From: Chitinophaga sp.
GTDB taxonomy: Bacteria; Bacteroidota; Bacteroidia; Chitinophagales; Chitinophagaceae
Reading direction: 5' to 3'
DNA length: 64,000 nt
Assembly: GCF_017745275.1 (NCBI RefSeq)
Contig: NZ_JAGHZS010000005.1
Span: forward strand, 186,001-250,000
Shown piece after piece: positions 37,401 to 45,576 of this stretch. The stretch's first letter is position 1. Every line of letters starts with the position of its first letter. A model generated the notes under the pieces. That model worked only from the letters and a program-made list of their open reading frames with translations. It made no database searches and was not told the DNA's origin. Both the position numbers and the translations under genes were made by a program.

Positions 37401-40400
37401 TTTCGTCCGTGAAAGATATGGCCAATCATGTGCAGTTGGGAGATCCGGGCACGACTGATCCTAATGATACGGCCAGCGCCAGCCAGGTAGCGAAAACCAT
37501 GCTGGCGAAAATGTATGACGATAATTGTCGTGCGTATGTGAAAGTGTGGATGCAGCAGTTGGCGCCGTGTAACTATGATACCACGGCGTTACGTGAGATT
37601 ACCGATAGTTTGTTGATTGTATGTAAGGGGGGAGCAGATATGGCCCACCCCTATGGCTCGCGTACGATGAAAAACCCGGTTCCGGGTGTACCTGGTAATT
37701 TTGAAGAGGTGATTGCCGGCTATAATGCCCGTCATTTACCATTAAGAAATCCCTATGTATGTAATGCGGAGTTATTGACAGATCCTGCCGCTTATGGCAA
37801 ACAGGCAGCGGTGAGTCATTCGGGTAGTTTCACGCGTCCGGATGATTGCCAGTGTGATAAACTGAAGTCGCTGCGTAATGAGTACAACCTGAAGAAAGAG
37901 CCGGCAGATATAGATCTGTCTACTTACCTGCGTCGTACCCGTGGGGTGAAGATACCACAGTCGGATCTGAATGCACTGATAGATGCCTGTACCAATGCCA
38001 CCCCTGATTGTAACTATCTTCAAAAACCCATCAATATTCCGGCATTACTGGATTGTAATGCAGCACCGGCTTGTGTGCCCTGTCATGTTACTGATAGTTT
38101 GTATGCGGCTTACTTAGTGACTTATCCTCAGTCGGCTCCTGCATTAAGCCTGGAAAATGATTCAGTACAGCTGGCGAAGAATAGATTGTTTGCTGCTTAT
38201 ATGAATAACCGTTTAGGTTATCATTACCTGGCATCTGACTACCTGAAATTTAGAGACAGCTGTAGTAAAGGACCGGCTCATACCGGTCGCACTATTTGCG
38301 AGCCGGGAAGCGCTGACAGCAAGCGGATGATCAATATGTACTCCAATGGCGGTACCGATGTGATACTGGATGTACGAACCACTGCAGATGATGGTTATAT
38401 CCTGGCTGGTTATACCACGGGATGCAGCAATGGAGGTAAAGATGGTTATATCATCCGTACCAATAATAAAGGAGACCTGCTGTGGGCAAAAACCTATGGA
38501 AGTACGGGAGATGACACCTTTTCGAGGCTAACGCCTACCCAGGATGGTGGCTATATAGCCATCGGTAGCACCAATTCCTACTGTTATGATCAGGGAGCTA
38601 TCCTGATTGTAAAGATGGATGGGAGCGGCAGTGTAGTGTGGAACAGAGTAGTAGACTTCGGACAAGGCCATGGTGGGAGCGGTAATGATATTATTGCCAC
38701 CTCCGAAGGCGGTTATGCTTTTGGTGGTTTACGGACAACAGCCGGCATTAATACCGACTGGATAGGAGGGCGGTTAACTGCCAGCGGAGACCTGATCTGG
38801 CTGAGGCAGGGAGGTACATCTGCCAACCGTGATGTGATTCGCCTGTTAGAAACAAACGATACGTTGGTATATGCTTCCTCTATTATGGATGGAACTAACT
38901 TTGACGTTACATTAATAAAAGTAAGAAAGGAAACAGGAGATGGTTTTGCCGGCCTCCAGTATGACCTGGAAGGCAGAGATAACATTTGCAATAGTATCGT
39001 GAAAACGGCCACCGGTTACCGGCTGGTGATCGGAAACAGAAAGAATGCAGCGAATCCAACTACGAATGGAGCGTTGCTGGATGTGAGCACCGACGGCACC
39101 ATCGTTGCTGCCAAAAAGATGTTGAATCCGGCATCATTTGATTCACAGACCGCGAATGTATCTTTCGTCGCTGCCAGAACCAGTGATGGTGGTATGATTG
39201 CCTCACAATCCACCAAAGATACGTACTGGTATAAGCTGGATGCTGGCGGCGTGCCTAAATGGGGGAGCCGGGTGAATATTGCAGCCACTGAATGGGTAAC
39301 ATGTTTAGTGCAGAACAGTGCCGGTGGTTATGCTGGCGCAGGTGTGAATAGTAATCACGCCATGCTGATGCTGGCAGATGCGCAGGGTAAAACCGGATGT
39401 ACCGACCAGCCGGAAACACTGGGAGCGGTAGATGTTACCAGTGCCTTTACGAAGAAAAATCTGGGTATGATGACAGACGTGGTGCTTGGCACCAATAATG
39501 TCAGCACCGTTGCCCTTGTAGAAAGAGTATGTACGCCATCTTTTTCTACAGAAACATGTCCTGGTATAGACAGTTGTTATGAACTGTTGGAAGGACCATT
39601 GTTATGTGGCAACACAGAACCTACGTTCCCTGATATTGAGGTACCCCCTATCACTAATTGTTCTGATAGCTCCCGTTATGCAGATGCCAAAGGCCGGGAA
39701 TTATTCAATGTTTACAGAGACTCTTTGATCAATGATTTTGACCGGTCTTATATCAGCAGGGCTTTATCCGCGGTATATGGAGAGCGTTTTGCCGTGCAGC
39801 ATGCCAGCTATGAGCATCACTATACATTGTATTATTATGATCAGGCAGGTAATCTTGTAAAAACGATCCCACCAGCGGGTGTGGTGAAAGATGCAACGCC
39901 GGAATGGGCTAATCGGGTGGCGGCGGCAAGAGCAGCCGGGCAGTCATTGGTACCGGCTCATACGATGGCTACCAACTACCGGTACAATACCTTAAACCAG
40001 GTGGTAGCACAGTATTCCCCGGATGGTAACCTGAGTCATTTCTGGTATGATCGTTTAGGACGACTGGCAGTATCTCAAAACAGGAAGCAGGCGCTTGTTA
40101 ACGCATACAGCTATACGTTGTATGACTACCTGGGACGTATTACAGAGGTAGGTGAAATATCGAGCAGTGCAGCTATGACACCAGAGATCTGCAAGGATGC
40201 CACGCAGTTATCCCAGTGGCTCACAGCCGCGGGTGGCAGCCGTTCACAGATCACCAGAACGATTTACGATCAACCCAATACTTTCCTGGAACAGGATATC
40301 TGGCAGGCAAAGAACCTGCGCAACCGGGTATCATGGAGTGCAGTGTATAATAATATAGCTGACACTATTCCAGGAGGGCAAGCATCTGCAACTTATTACA

Positions 40401-42892
40401 GTTATGATATTCACGGTAACGTACGTACGTTGTTACAGGATTATAGTGCCAGTACTCCTAATCCAGGTAACCGCTTTAAGAAGATCGAATACAACTATGA
40501 CCTTATCAGTGGAAAAGTAAATTCGGTTAGTTATCAGCCTGGTCAACGGGATGCATTCTACCACCGTTACAGCTATGATGCGGAAAACAGGATCACGAAT
40601 GTAGAAACCAGCCGAGACAGTATTTATTGGGAGAATGATGTCTACTACCAGTATTATAAACACGGGCCGTTAGCCAGAAGTGTCATCGGTCAGCAACAGG
40701 TACAAGGACTGGATTACGCTTACAGCTTACAGGGTTGGCTTAAAGGAGTTAACAGTACTACTGCCACCAGCGCGTTTGATATTGGGAAAGATGGAGCAAA
40801 AGGGGGTATAACAGCGCAGGATGCCTTTGGATTTGCGTTGCATTACTTTGGCGATAATGACTATAAACCAATAAATAGTACTGTTCAGCCATTTGCATCA
40901 GCGGGAGTAGGCCTGAAATCACTCTATAATGGTAATATCAGTGCTATGAGTGTGAACATCCCTAAGGTAGGAACGCCGCTGAGGTATTCGTACACTTACG
41001 ATGCGCTTAACAGGCTGGTAGCTATGGATGTAGCGCATAATCTGAACGTCAATACTAATACCTGGACGCCAATTAGTGTGGGGGACTTTGGAGAAAAGAT
41101 TAGTTATGATCCAAATGGTAATATCTTAAGTTATGATCGTCATGGTAATAGCACCTGGGCAGGTAAGTCGCTCCAGATGGATAGCATGAAGTATCATTAT
41201 CAACCCGGAAAGAACCAGTTGTTATCAATCAGTGATGATGTGGATCCTCTTGCTTATAACAACGACATCGATGGTCAGGGAAACAATAATTATGTATATG
41301 ATAGTATCGGTAACCTGGTAAAAGATGTGAAGGAAGGAATCGACATAGAATGGACGGTATATGGGAAGATTAAGCAGATTAAAAAAGCAGATAATTCTAC
41401 GATTGTCTATACTTATGATGTTGCAGGCAACAGAATCAGTAAAGTTGCGAAGGGGATAGAAACCCGTTATATCAGGGATGCTTCCGGGAATGTGATGAGT
41501 GTATATGTGAGTGGTGATCAGTCTATTAATAGCGGTTTACTCAGTCAAACAGAAACACATCTGTATGGTAGCAGTAGGTTAGGTATTAATAATATGTCTA
41601 CCCAGGTGCAGAATGATGAGACTCCGGAACTGATAAGACTGAATGGTTTAGGATTCGGAACATTTACTACCTTCGTGAGAGGTAATAAGTTCTTTGAGTT
41701 AAGCAATCATTTGGGGAATGTACTGGCAACTGTAACAGATGCGAAGAAGGCTGTATCTATGGATGGGAATGTAGTGGATCATTATGAAGCAGAAGTAGCA
41801 AGCGCACAGGATTATGCGCCGTTTGGTATGGGACTGCAAGGTAGAGGATTTGATGCGGGCAGGTATCGTTATGGGTTTAACGGGAAAGAGAATGATAACG
41901 AAATCAAGGGAGAAGGAAACCAATATGATTATGGCTTTAGAATTTACAATCCTCAAATTGGTAGATTTTTATCTACAGATCCTTTGGCGAAGAAGTTTGC
42001 CTTTTATACGCCTTATCAATTTTCTGGAAATAAACCAACGGTAGCTGTTGATTTAGATGGTCAGGAAGATCATATATATACGATTTCATTTTTCAATAAA
42101 CAAGGTCAGGCCGTATTTACAAGTTCTCATAATGAGGGACAGGTAGTTGGGATGGATAGGAATGGTTATGAGGTGTATGATAGACCAGAGAAATTTGTTG
42201 CAGCTTATAATATCGCATTCATAGATGGAACGAGTTATAGCTTGATGCAATCATTCGACTCGTATAAGGAAATGCAAGGAGTTAAGCAATCGGCTTTTTA
42301 CTCCCAAGCCGTTTCGCTATCATTATGGAAGGGTGTAGACCTTGGGGCTAAATCATATTATGGTTCCGAAGCTGGTTATGCAGTGTACGGACTTTCTAAG
42401 GTAGCGCTATCTAAATATGCTGCGCGAGCAGTCGCCAGTACAGCCGCGAAAGCCGCTGTTGATAATACAGCAGTAAAGAAATATGCACCAGAATTGGTTA
42501 GGAGATCCTATAACGGAGATGATGTGTTTATGGATTATGATGGATGGGAATTAGGATGGTATACTAAGAAGCCAAATGGAGGAGTGTCAATAGAACTTTT
42601 GATACAAGAACCAGCTAGAGGTATAGGATTAGGAACAATGGTATTTAACGAAGCTGTAAAAGATGCTACCCGTTTCGAAGGTCTTTGGGTTGAAAGTGAT
42701 ATATATGGTGCTAAAGGAATGTCGGATAATTTAATTCAATATAACAAAGCAATAGCAGATGGTTTAAGTCCAGAAAAAGCTGCTTTTAGTACGTGGTCAG
42801 GAAATCTAGCGAAGAAAGCAGGATTCAATCATGTAAAAGTAACTCCATTAACAGGGGAAGTTAAGGGTGTATCAGCTGTTTTTACTAAATAG
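34481..42892 (+). CDS. Giant Rhs/YD-repeat protein with a variable toxin-like C-terminus (GNAT-like)
   Basis: A 2803-aa exported polymorphic-toxin candidate. The ATG at 34481 gives a signal peptide (ARCSSLLLLLLLMNTVHAQ). N-terminal FN3-like and DUF6443-like regions lead to Cys-rich segments, then an inserted beta-propeller at about 1280-1640 (DGGYILAGYT / LLWAKTYG blades). YD repeats start near 1780, and the core ends at about 2460-2525 with RYGFNGKENDNE and DPLAKKFAFYTPYQF. The last ~275 residues are the variable tip. There, residues 2713-2718 read RGIGLG, fitting the acetyl-CoA-binding R/Q-x-x-G-x-G/A motif of GNAT enzymes, followed by a late KKAGFNHV segment. An acetyltransferase-type toxin is inferred, not shown. 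The next gene is the candidate immunity gene. Confidence 0.85.
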   Translation: MKPILLKVIARCSSLLLLLLLMNTVHAQNGKGILLKRTLDGSKGQLVADSSVTLKDSVYFDPVTKVKLESTYFLRNIITFRINEYSTLYLGAPFTASANVRIYYLKPDGTEDSSTVTLTLNYDTAHTYTQRNSFVFNNAHQVTVKILGITTNAGKDIRAALVLDNEMEIRPVYKLSCTADVITTINYQAPVNGDQADELPVSWPAVVGADAYDLEWAYLDSSAIEARNWVTPDANSIFANNTTRVTIAGTNYTIPLLYDKVGVLYFRVRAVQEKPDDIRVETDWSSKFSTGLGQYSFNGHQRNLNWQSSISFAEDGKRKVVTQYFDGSLRNRQTVTKDNVTQNIVVAESFYDYQGRPVIQVLPAPTLDKVMKYTPGLNLPLNGAEYDKDRYDYIANDGELVNASAQRMDTSSGVNKYYSPANPDAGKGISQYIPDAEGYGFTETEYTPDNTGRISRQSGVGPTYRLGSKHETKFYYNRPVQSELDALFGTEVGLASHYFKNAVSDANGQLSVTYLDMHGRTIATALTGETENKNLTDLPTKKALVVTDSLSGVDNNIITERSIQSMYPLLIDADSSLCSFNYLLSPPVLQKKGCDSAITYYTGLYDLRIRITDNVRNQSLGGQPVEVVFRNYDPAAITAGQRPVVPDTIKVSFSRMLYKGVYNITKTLEISKQAMDYYRDSIFLPSAVCTTVDKLIEQQLEEQQKKDCKPSCIGCDSLHTDGDDIEVAMLQDMTPPSGQYADLSKSDEQYSIFRGSDGSRGTYAQPDIRYYNESGVIDSVMNPVTRKNGIPQDLSPAQFSDVFKSTWARTLLPYHPEYKKWQRYQDQFKDEQLWGKDFEATATYYAAKQKGYLDPIGTNSRFAGSGKHDPLMAKNFNALNEALTHYRTGSYSLWVAATLSVKCPDMSGGCVGLNQSEAAAFNESAMCGGDLDMAWRSFRTLYLQIRNDVINDLLDASSDVKAFALLAQGKMPHFSSVKDMANHVQLGDPGTTDPNDTASASQVAKTMLAKMYDDNCRAYVKVWMQQLAPCNYDTTALREITDSLLIVCKGGADMAHPYGSRTMKNPVPGVPGNFEEVIAGYNARHLPLRNPYVCNAELLTDPAAYGKQAAVSHSGSFTRPDDCQCDKLKSLRNEYNLKKEPADIDLSTYLRRTRGVKIPQSDLNALIDACTNATPDCNYLQKPINIPALLDCNAAPACVPCHVTDSLYAAYLVTYPQSAPALSLENDSVQLAKNRLFAAYMNNRLGYHYLASDYLKFRDSCSKGPAHTGRTICEPGSADSKRMINMYSNGGTDVILDVRTTADDGYILAGYTTGCSNGGKDGYIIRTNNKGDLLWAKTYGSTGDDTFSRLTPTQDGGYIAIGSTNSYCYDQGAILIVKMDGSGSVVWNRVVDFGQGHGGSGNDIIATSEGGYAFGGLRTTAGINTDWIGGRLTASGDLIWLRQGGTSANRDVIRLLETNDTLVYASSIMDGTNFDVTLIKVRKETGDGFAGLQYDLEGRDNICNSIVKTATGYRLVIGNRKNAANPTTNGALLDVSTDGTIVAAKKMLNPASFDSQTANVSFVAARTSDGGMIASQSTKDTYWYKLDAGGVPKWGSRVNIAATEWVTCLVQNSAGGYAGAGVNSNHAMLMLADAQGKTGCTDQPETLGAVDVTSAFTKKNLGMMTDVVLGTNNVSTVALVERVCTPSFSTETCPGIDSCYELLEGPLLCGNTEPTFPDIEVPPITNCSDSSRYADAKGRELFNVYRDSLINDFDRSYISRALSAVYGERFAVQHASYEHHYTLYYYDQAGNLVKTIPPAGVVKDATPEWANRVAAARAAGQSLVPAHTMATNYRYNTLNQVVAQYSPDGNLSHFWYDRLGRLAVSQNRKQALVNAYSYTLYDYLGRITEVGEISSSAAMTPEICKDATQLSQWLTAAGGSRSQITRTIYDQPNTFLEQDIWQAKNLRNRVSWSAVYNNIADTIPGGQASATYYSYDIHGNVRTLLQDYSASTPNPGNRFKKIEYNYDLISGKVNSVSYQPGQRDAFYHRYSYDAENRITNVETSRDSIYWENDVYYQYYKHGPLARSVIGQQQVQGLDYAYSLQGWLKGVNSTTATSAFDIGKDGAKGGITAQDAFGFALHYFGDNDYKPINSTVQPFASAGVGLKSLYNGNISAMSVNIPKVGTPLRYSYTYDALNRLVAMDVAHNLNVNTNTWTPISVGDFGEKISYDPNGNILSYDRHGNSTWAGKSLQMDSMKYHYQPGKNQLLSISDDVDPLAYNNDIDGQGNNNYVYDSIGNLVKDVKEGIDIEWTVYGKIKQIKKADNSTIVYTYDVAGNRISKVAKGIETRYIRDASGNVMSVYVSGDQSINSGLLSQTETHLYGSSRLGINNMSTQVQNDETPELIRLNGLGFGTFTTFVRGNKFFELSNHLGNVLATVTDAKKAVSMDGNVVDHYEAEVASAQDYAPFGMGLQGRGFDAGRYRYGFNGKENDNEIKGEGNQYDYGFRIYNPQIGRFLSTDPLAKKFAFYTPYQFSGNKPTVAVDLDGQEDHIYTISFFNKQGQAVFTSSHNEGQVVGMDRNGYEVYDRPEKFVAAYNIAFIDGTSYSLMQSFDSYKEMQGVKQSAFYSQAVSLSLWKGVDLGAKSYYGSEAGYAVYGLSKVALSKYAARAVASTAAKAAVDNTAVKKYAPELVRRSYNGDDVFMDYDGWELGWYTKKPNGGVSIELLIQEPARGIGLGTMVFNEAVKDATRFEGLWVESDIYGAKGMSDNLIQYNKAIADGLSPEKAAFSTWSGNLAKKAGFNHVKVTPLTGEVKGVSAVFTK

Positions 42893-42899
42893 TGAATAT

Positions 42900-43496
42900 A
42901 TGAATTGTAGCATATTATTTTGCAGTGATGTAACTAAAACAAAGATTCATGTAGATTCTGAGTATTTATTTGGACTAGTTGAAGTTGATGATGTAAAGCT
43001 TTTCAAATTGCTATCCGAAGAGAAGCTTTTGACTTTACGTTTTTCACTAGGGCAGACACTAAAAAGTCTGATCTGCGATATTGATTTAGGTGTAAGTAAA
43101 AGAGGAATTTATGGAACATACGTTTTTGAGGGTACAAAAATTAACCTGAACTTAAAAGTGGATGCACACTTAAAAATTGCAGTATTGATTTCTGTATTTG
43201 ACTATTTAAATACTATTATTCAGTTACAAGGCAGATTGTATATTCTGAATCGAACGTATTTGATGCAGAACGCAGTTGAAGAGGTTTTGATTGCAATAAA
43301 TAGACTTGAGGTAGCATCGCTTCCAGAAGTATGTTCTGCGATAGGAAAGCTATCAGCGTCTTATCCTGAAATAATATCAATTAGTGAGTTTGAAATACGT
43401 CAAAGCATAGATTTTTTTCAACTAGAAGGACTAGTCACAGAACGTAGTAAAGGAGAATACGTATTAACTTTTCTTGGACTTATTTTTGTAAATTAG
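42900..43496 (+). CDS. Candidate immunity protein for the Rhs tip
   Basis: A 198-aa protein without signal peptide; the ATG at 42900 (MNCSILFCSDVTK) lies 8 bases after the Rhs stop, the position expected of an immunity gene. The first ~120 residues are mixed alpha/beta; the last ~60 (EVCSAIGKLSAS...EIRQSIDFFQLEGLV.ERSKGEYVLTFLG) look like a winged-helix-type end. I know no family for it. Base composition is clearly more AT-rich than the shell genes, as is common for exchanged toxin/immunity cassettes. Function as an inhibitor is inferred only from position and composition. Confidence 0.6.
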   Translation: MNCSILFCSDVTKTKIHVDSEYLFGLVEVDDVKLFKLLSEEKLLTLRFSLGQTLKSLICDIDLGVSKRGIYGTYVFEGTKINLNLKVDAHLKIAVLISVFDYLNTIIQLQGRLYILNRTYLMQNAVEEVLIAINRLEVASLPEVCSAIGKLSASYPEIISISEFEIRQSIDFFQLEGLVTERSKGEYVLTFLGLIFVN

Positions 43497-43590
43497 AGAT
43501 GTTTGTGAAATAAGGAATAATCCATGTGGAAAGAATCTGAGATGAATTAATATGTTTACTTAGTGGTCATTGATTATTTAATACCTTATT

Positions 43591-43629
43591 AAATGATAAA
43601 TCCCGGTCATCGACCGGGATTTATCATTT
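43591..43629. terminator. Perfect bidirectional hairpin between immunity gene and XRE gene
   Basis: The arms 43591-43608 and 43612-43629 are an 18-bp perfect inverted repeat around a 3-base loop, T-rich on the outer side. The right arm contains the stop of the minus-strand XRE gene, so it ends convergent transcripts. Confidence 0.85.
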
Positions 43630-43971
43630 ATGTGCAAAAGCCTTTTTGGTTCTGGCATTCTGTAGTAAACTATCAATAGTATATAAAATACAGTGTTTAT
43701 CTTCTTCTGGCAGTGAGCTGATCTCATTAAGTCGCTGAAGCATGGCAGGGTCTTTAAACGTATTACTGTTGGCAGCTTCGCCCAGTAAATACCCCACGGT
43801 TGTGTCCAGGAGTCGGGCTAAGTTTTTAGCGACTTCAATAGAGGGCAGCATCTCATCACGTTCATACTTCCCCACAACAGTATAAGAAGTCTTCATTTGT
43901 TTAGCCAACTCTTGTTGGGAAAGGCTTTTAGCTTCCCTACACTCTCTAACTCTTTTACCGAAAGTAGCCAT
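43624..43971 (-). CDS. XRE-family helix-turn-helix regulator
   Basis: A 115-aa DNA-binding protein. The HTH_3 domain covers residues about 5-65 (FGKRVRECREAKSLSQQEL, YTVVGKYERDEMLPSIEVAK, LLDTTVGYLLGE). A C-terminal helical tail of ~45 residues probably dimerises. It lies between the active Rhs tip/immunity pair and the displaced second tip, on the opposite strand, and its promoter is unusual for this phylum (see the sigma-70-like site). It may control one of the cassettes or simply itself; the sequence does not say which. No toxin partner of the HigB or RelE kind adjoins it. Confidence 0.85.
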   Translation of the reverse strand: MATFGKRVRECREAKSLSQQELAKQMKTSYTVVGKYERDEMLPSIEVAKNLARLLDTTVGYLLGEAANSNTFKDPAMLQRLNEISSLPEEDKHCILYTIDSLLQNARTKKAFAHK

Positions 43972-44010
43972 TTTTAAACTGGATTAGGTACTTATCGTCA
44001 ATTCAGTCTA

Positions 44011-44038
44011 ATTATACCAGTATGATCAGTTGTGTCAA
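44011..44038 (-). promoter_or_regulatory. Sigma-70-like promoter upstream of the XRE gene
   Basis: On the minus strand TTGACA (44033-44038), a 16-base spacer, and TATAAT (44011-44016). Both hexamers match the enterobacterial consensus exactly. The XRE start is 40 bases downstream. Inverted TCAATT/AATTGA words flank it and could be operator half-sites. Confidence 0.4.
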
Positions 44039-44104
44039 ATTGAGTGATTATAGTGTTTAATTGGATTGTTTATATTTATGGGAGTTCTTTGAGTATGCGC
44101 CAGG

Positions 44105-45106
44105 TTGCAGCTGGCGGGAAGGAGTTGGAAGTTGGGGACGGTGGGGTATAGATATGGGTTTAACGGGAAGGAGAATGATAACGAGGTGAAGGGCGAGGGA
44201 AATCAGCTGGATTATGGAATGAGGATTTATGATCCGCGAATTGGTAAGTTCCTGAGTGTAGATCCATTAACGAAATCGTATCCAATGCTGACTCCTTATC
44301 AGTTCGCGAGCAATAGACCTATTGACGGAATTGATATGGATGGAGGAGAGCACCTTGCCGTGAGCATTTGGCTAGAAAAGAAAGTATTTGGAACGAATCA
44401 TATAGAGAAAGTAAGGGATGGCTTTATAGATGCGGGCAAGGAGTATGTTGTAAGTACGATACATTCACTCCCTCTAATAAAACAACAGGTCGCAGATTAT
44501 TTTAAGAATACTTCCCGTTTTGCAACAGCTGATCCTAAGGTTGTTGAAAAGCAGCTTCAATATCAGCAGCAGATGATTTTGGAAAGTGGAAAGGCTGCTT
44601 GGGCAACAATTAAAGGATATGGAGAATTACTAAGGGGGGCCGCGAAGGGCAATGAAAAAGCAATTGGTGCAGCTGCATTTGAAGCTGCGATGTTTTTCGT
44701 ACCAGGTGGGGAGGAACTTAAATCATTGACATTTGAAACTAAGGAACTCAAGGCTCTAGGAGAGTCAATTGAGGTTGCCAAAAAAGTAATCCGGAATTCA
44801 GAAGGATTGCCAGTGGACAGATTCTTGGTTAAAAATGAAGATGACTTACTTAAGGTAGCTGAGGATGCAGCGGGTGGATCATTGGATAATTTTGAACAGA
44901 TAAAATCTAATAGATGGATGGGTGAAGTTAATGGTGAAAGTTTTAAGATTGAATGGGAACCGTTTGGACATGCCTCTACTAATGAGGGGCCTCATGTTCG
45001 AATTCAAAAGGGATATTATACGGAAAAAGGTAAGCTTAAGTGGGATAATGGAGAAAAATATTTTATTCAAGGTCAGGAAAAATTGTTTAATAAGGTGAAA
45101 AAATAA
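44105..45106 (+). CDS. Orphan Rhs C-terminal tip cassette (5'-truncated)
   Basis: About 333 codons that begin inside an Rhs core: YAPRLQLAGRSWKLGT is followed by YRYGFNGKENDNE and DPLTKSYPMLTPYQF, nearly the same as residues 2460-2525 of the Rhs protein. The frame is open from 44060 after a TAA at 44057 and has no ATG; a TTG at 44105 is the best possible start, so it is probably silent unless recombined onto the main gene. The ~250-residue tip is different from the active one: a helical linker, then a short conserved-looking end with WEPFGHAS and NEGPHVRIQ. I cannot name its toxin family. No signal peptide is present. Confidence 0.7.
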   Translation: MQLAGRSWKLGTVGYRYGFNGKENDNEVKGEGNQLDYGMRIYDPRIGKFLSVDPLTKSYPMLTPYQFASNRPIDGIDMDGGEHLAVSIWLEKKVFGTNHIEKVRDGFIDAGKEYVVSTIHSLPLIKQQVADYFKNTSRFATADPKVVEKQLQYQQQMILESGKAAWATIKGYGELLRGAAKGNEKAIGAAAFEAAMFFVPGGEELKSLTFETKELKALGESIEVAKKVIRNSEGLPVDRFLVKNEDDLLKVAEDAAGGSLDNFEQIKSNRWMGEVNGESFKIEWEPFGHASTNEGPHVRIQKGYYTEKGKLKWDNGEKYFIQGQEKLFNKVKK

Positions 45107-45111
45107 ACTAG

Positions 45112-45576
45112 ATGAAGGCTGAGTATAATGAATGGATTTTATCTCAAGCAGAAGCTATTGAGAATCTCCAAAATACCAAGTTGAATTTTCTGACGTATTC
45201 AGATTTAATTTATACTAATTCGCTATTTTGGAAAATAGAGGAGGTTAGTAATAAAGAGTTGAAACGTACCTGCATACCTAACTGGTACTACTATCAAAAT
45301 AGGGAGTTGGAACTCTGTAAAGAAGATTTTTTCAGGTTTTTTTTTAGCGATATGAGAGGGGAGGAATTCTCATTTTTAATTACTGATGAAGGCCATGTGA
45401 AGGGGTGGGTCTTTCAGTTTTTTGTTAAAGATTTTATTCGTTTTAGTGAATGGTATGAGGATTATTTTGGAAAAGTTTTTTTTGACTTTAGTGATTATTT
45501 GGTGGTTTTTCCCAAGCTTAATATGATAAGATTATTAGATGAAGAGGGAGGGATTAATCAGTTAGTCGTATTTTAA
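45112..45576 (+). CDS. Candidate immunity protein for the orphan tip
   Basis: A 154-aa acidic, aromatic-rich protein with no signal peptide, starting 5 bases after the orphan tip's stop. It has the size, position and high AT content typical of immunity genes and is not similar to the candidate at 42900, matching the different tip. No family is recognised. The many Phe/Tyr/Trp and acidic residues (FFRFFFSDMRGEEFSFLI, SEWYEDYFGK) would suit a protein that clamps a nuclease, but this is speculative. A strong hairpin terminator follows. Confidence 0.6.
   Translation: MKAEYNEWILSQAEAIENLQNTKLNFLTYSDLIYTNSLFWKIEEVSNKELKRTCIPNWYYYQNRELELCKEDFFRFFFSDMRGEEFSFLITDEGHVKGWVFQFFVKDFIRFSEWYEDYFGKVFFDFSDYLVVFPKLNMIRLLDEEGGINQLVVF

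Noticed and set aside
43624..45576. Classic toxin-antitoxin pair with the XRE protein as antitoxin
   Set aside because: The XRE gene is on the opposite strand from its neighbours and no small RelE/HigB-like protein adjoins it.
34481..45576. Transposon or IS element moving the Rhs tips
   Set aside because: No transposase, integrase or terminal repeats were seen; recombination through shared core DNA explains the layout.
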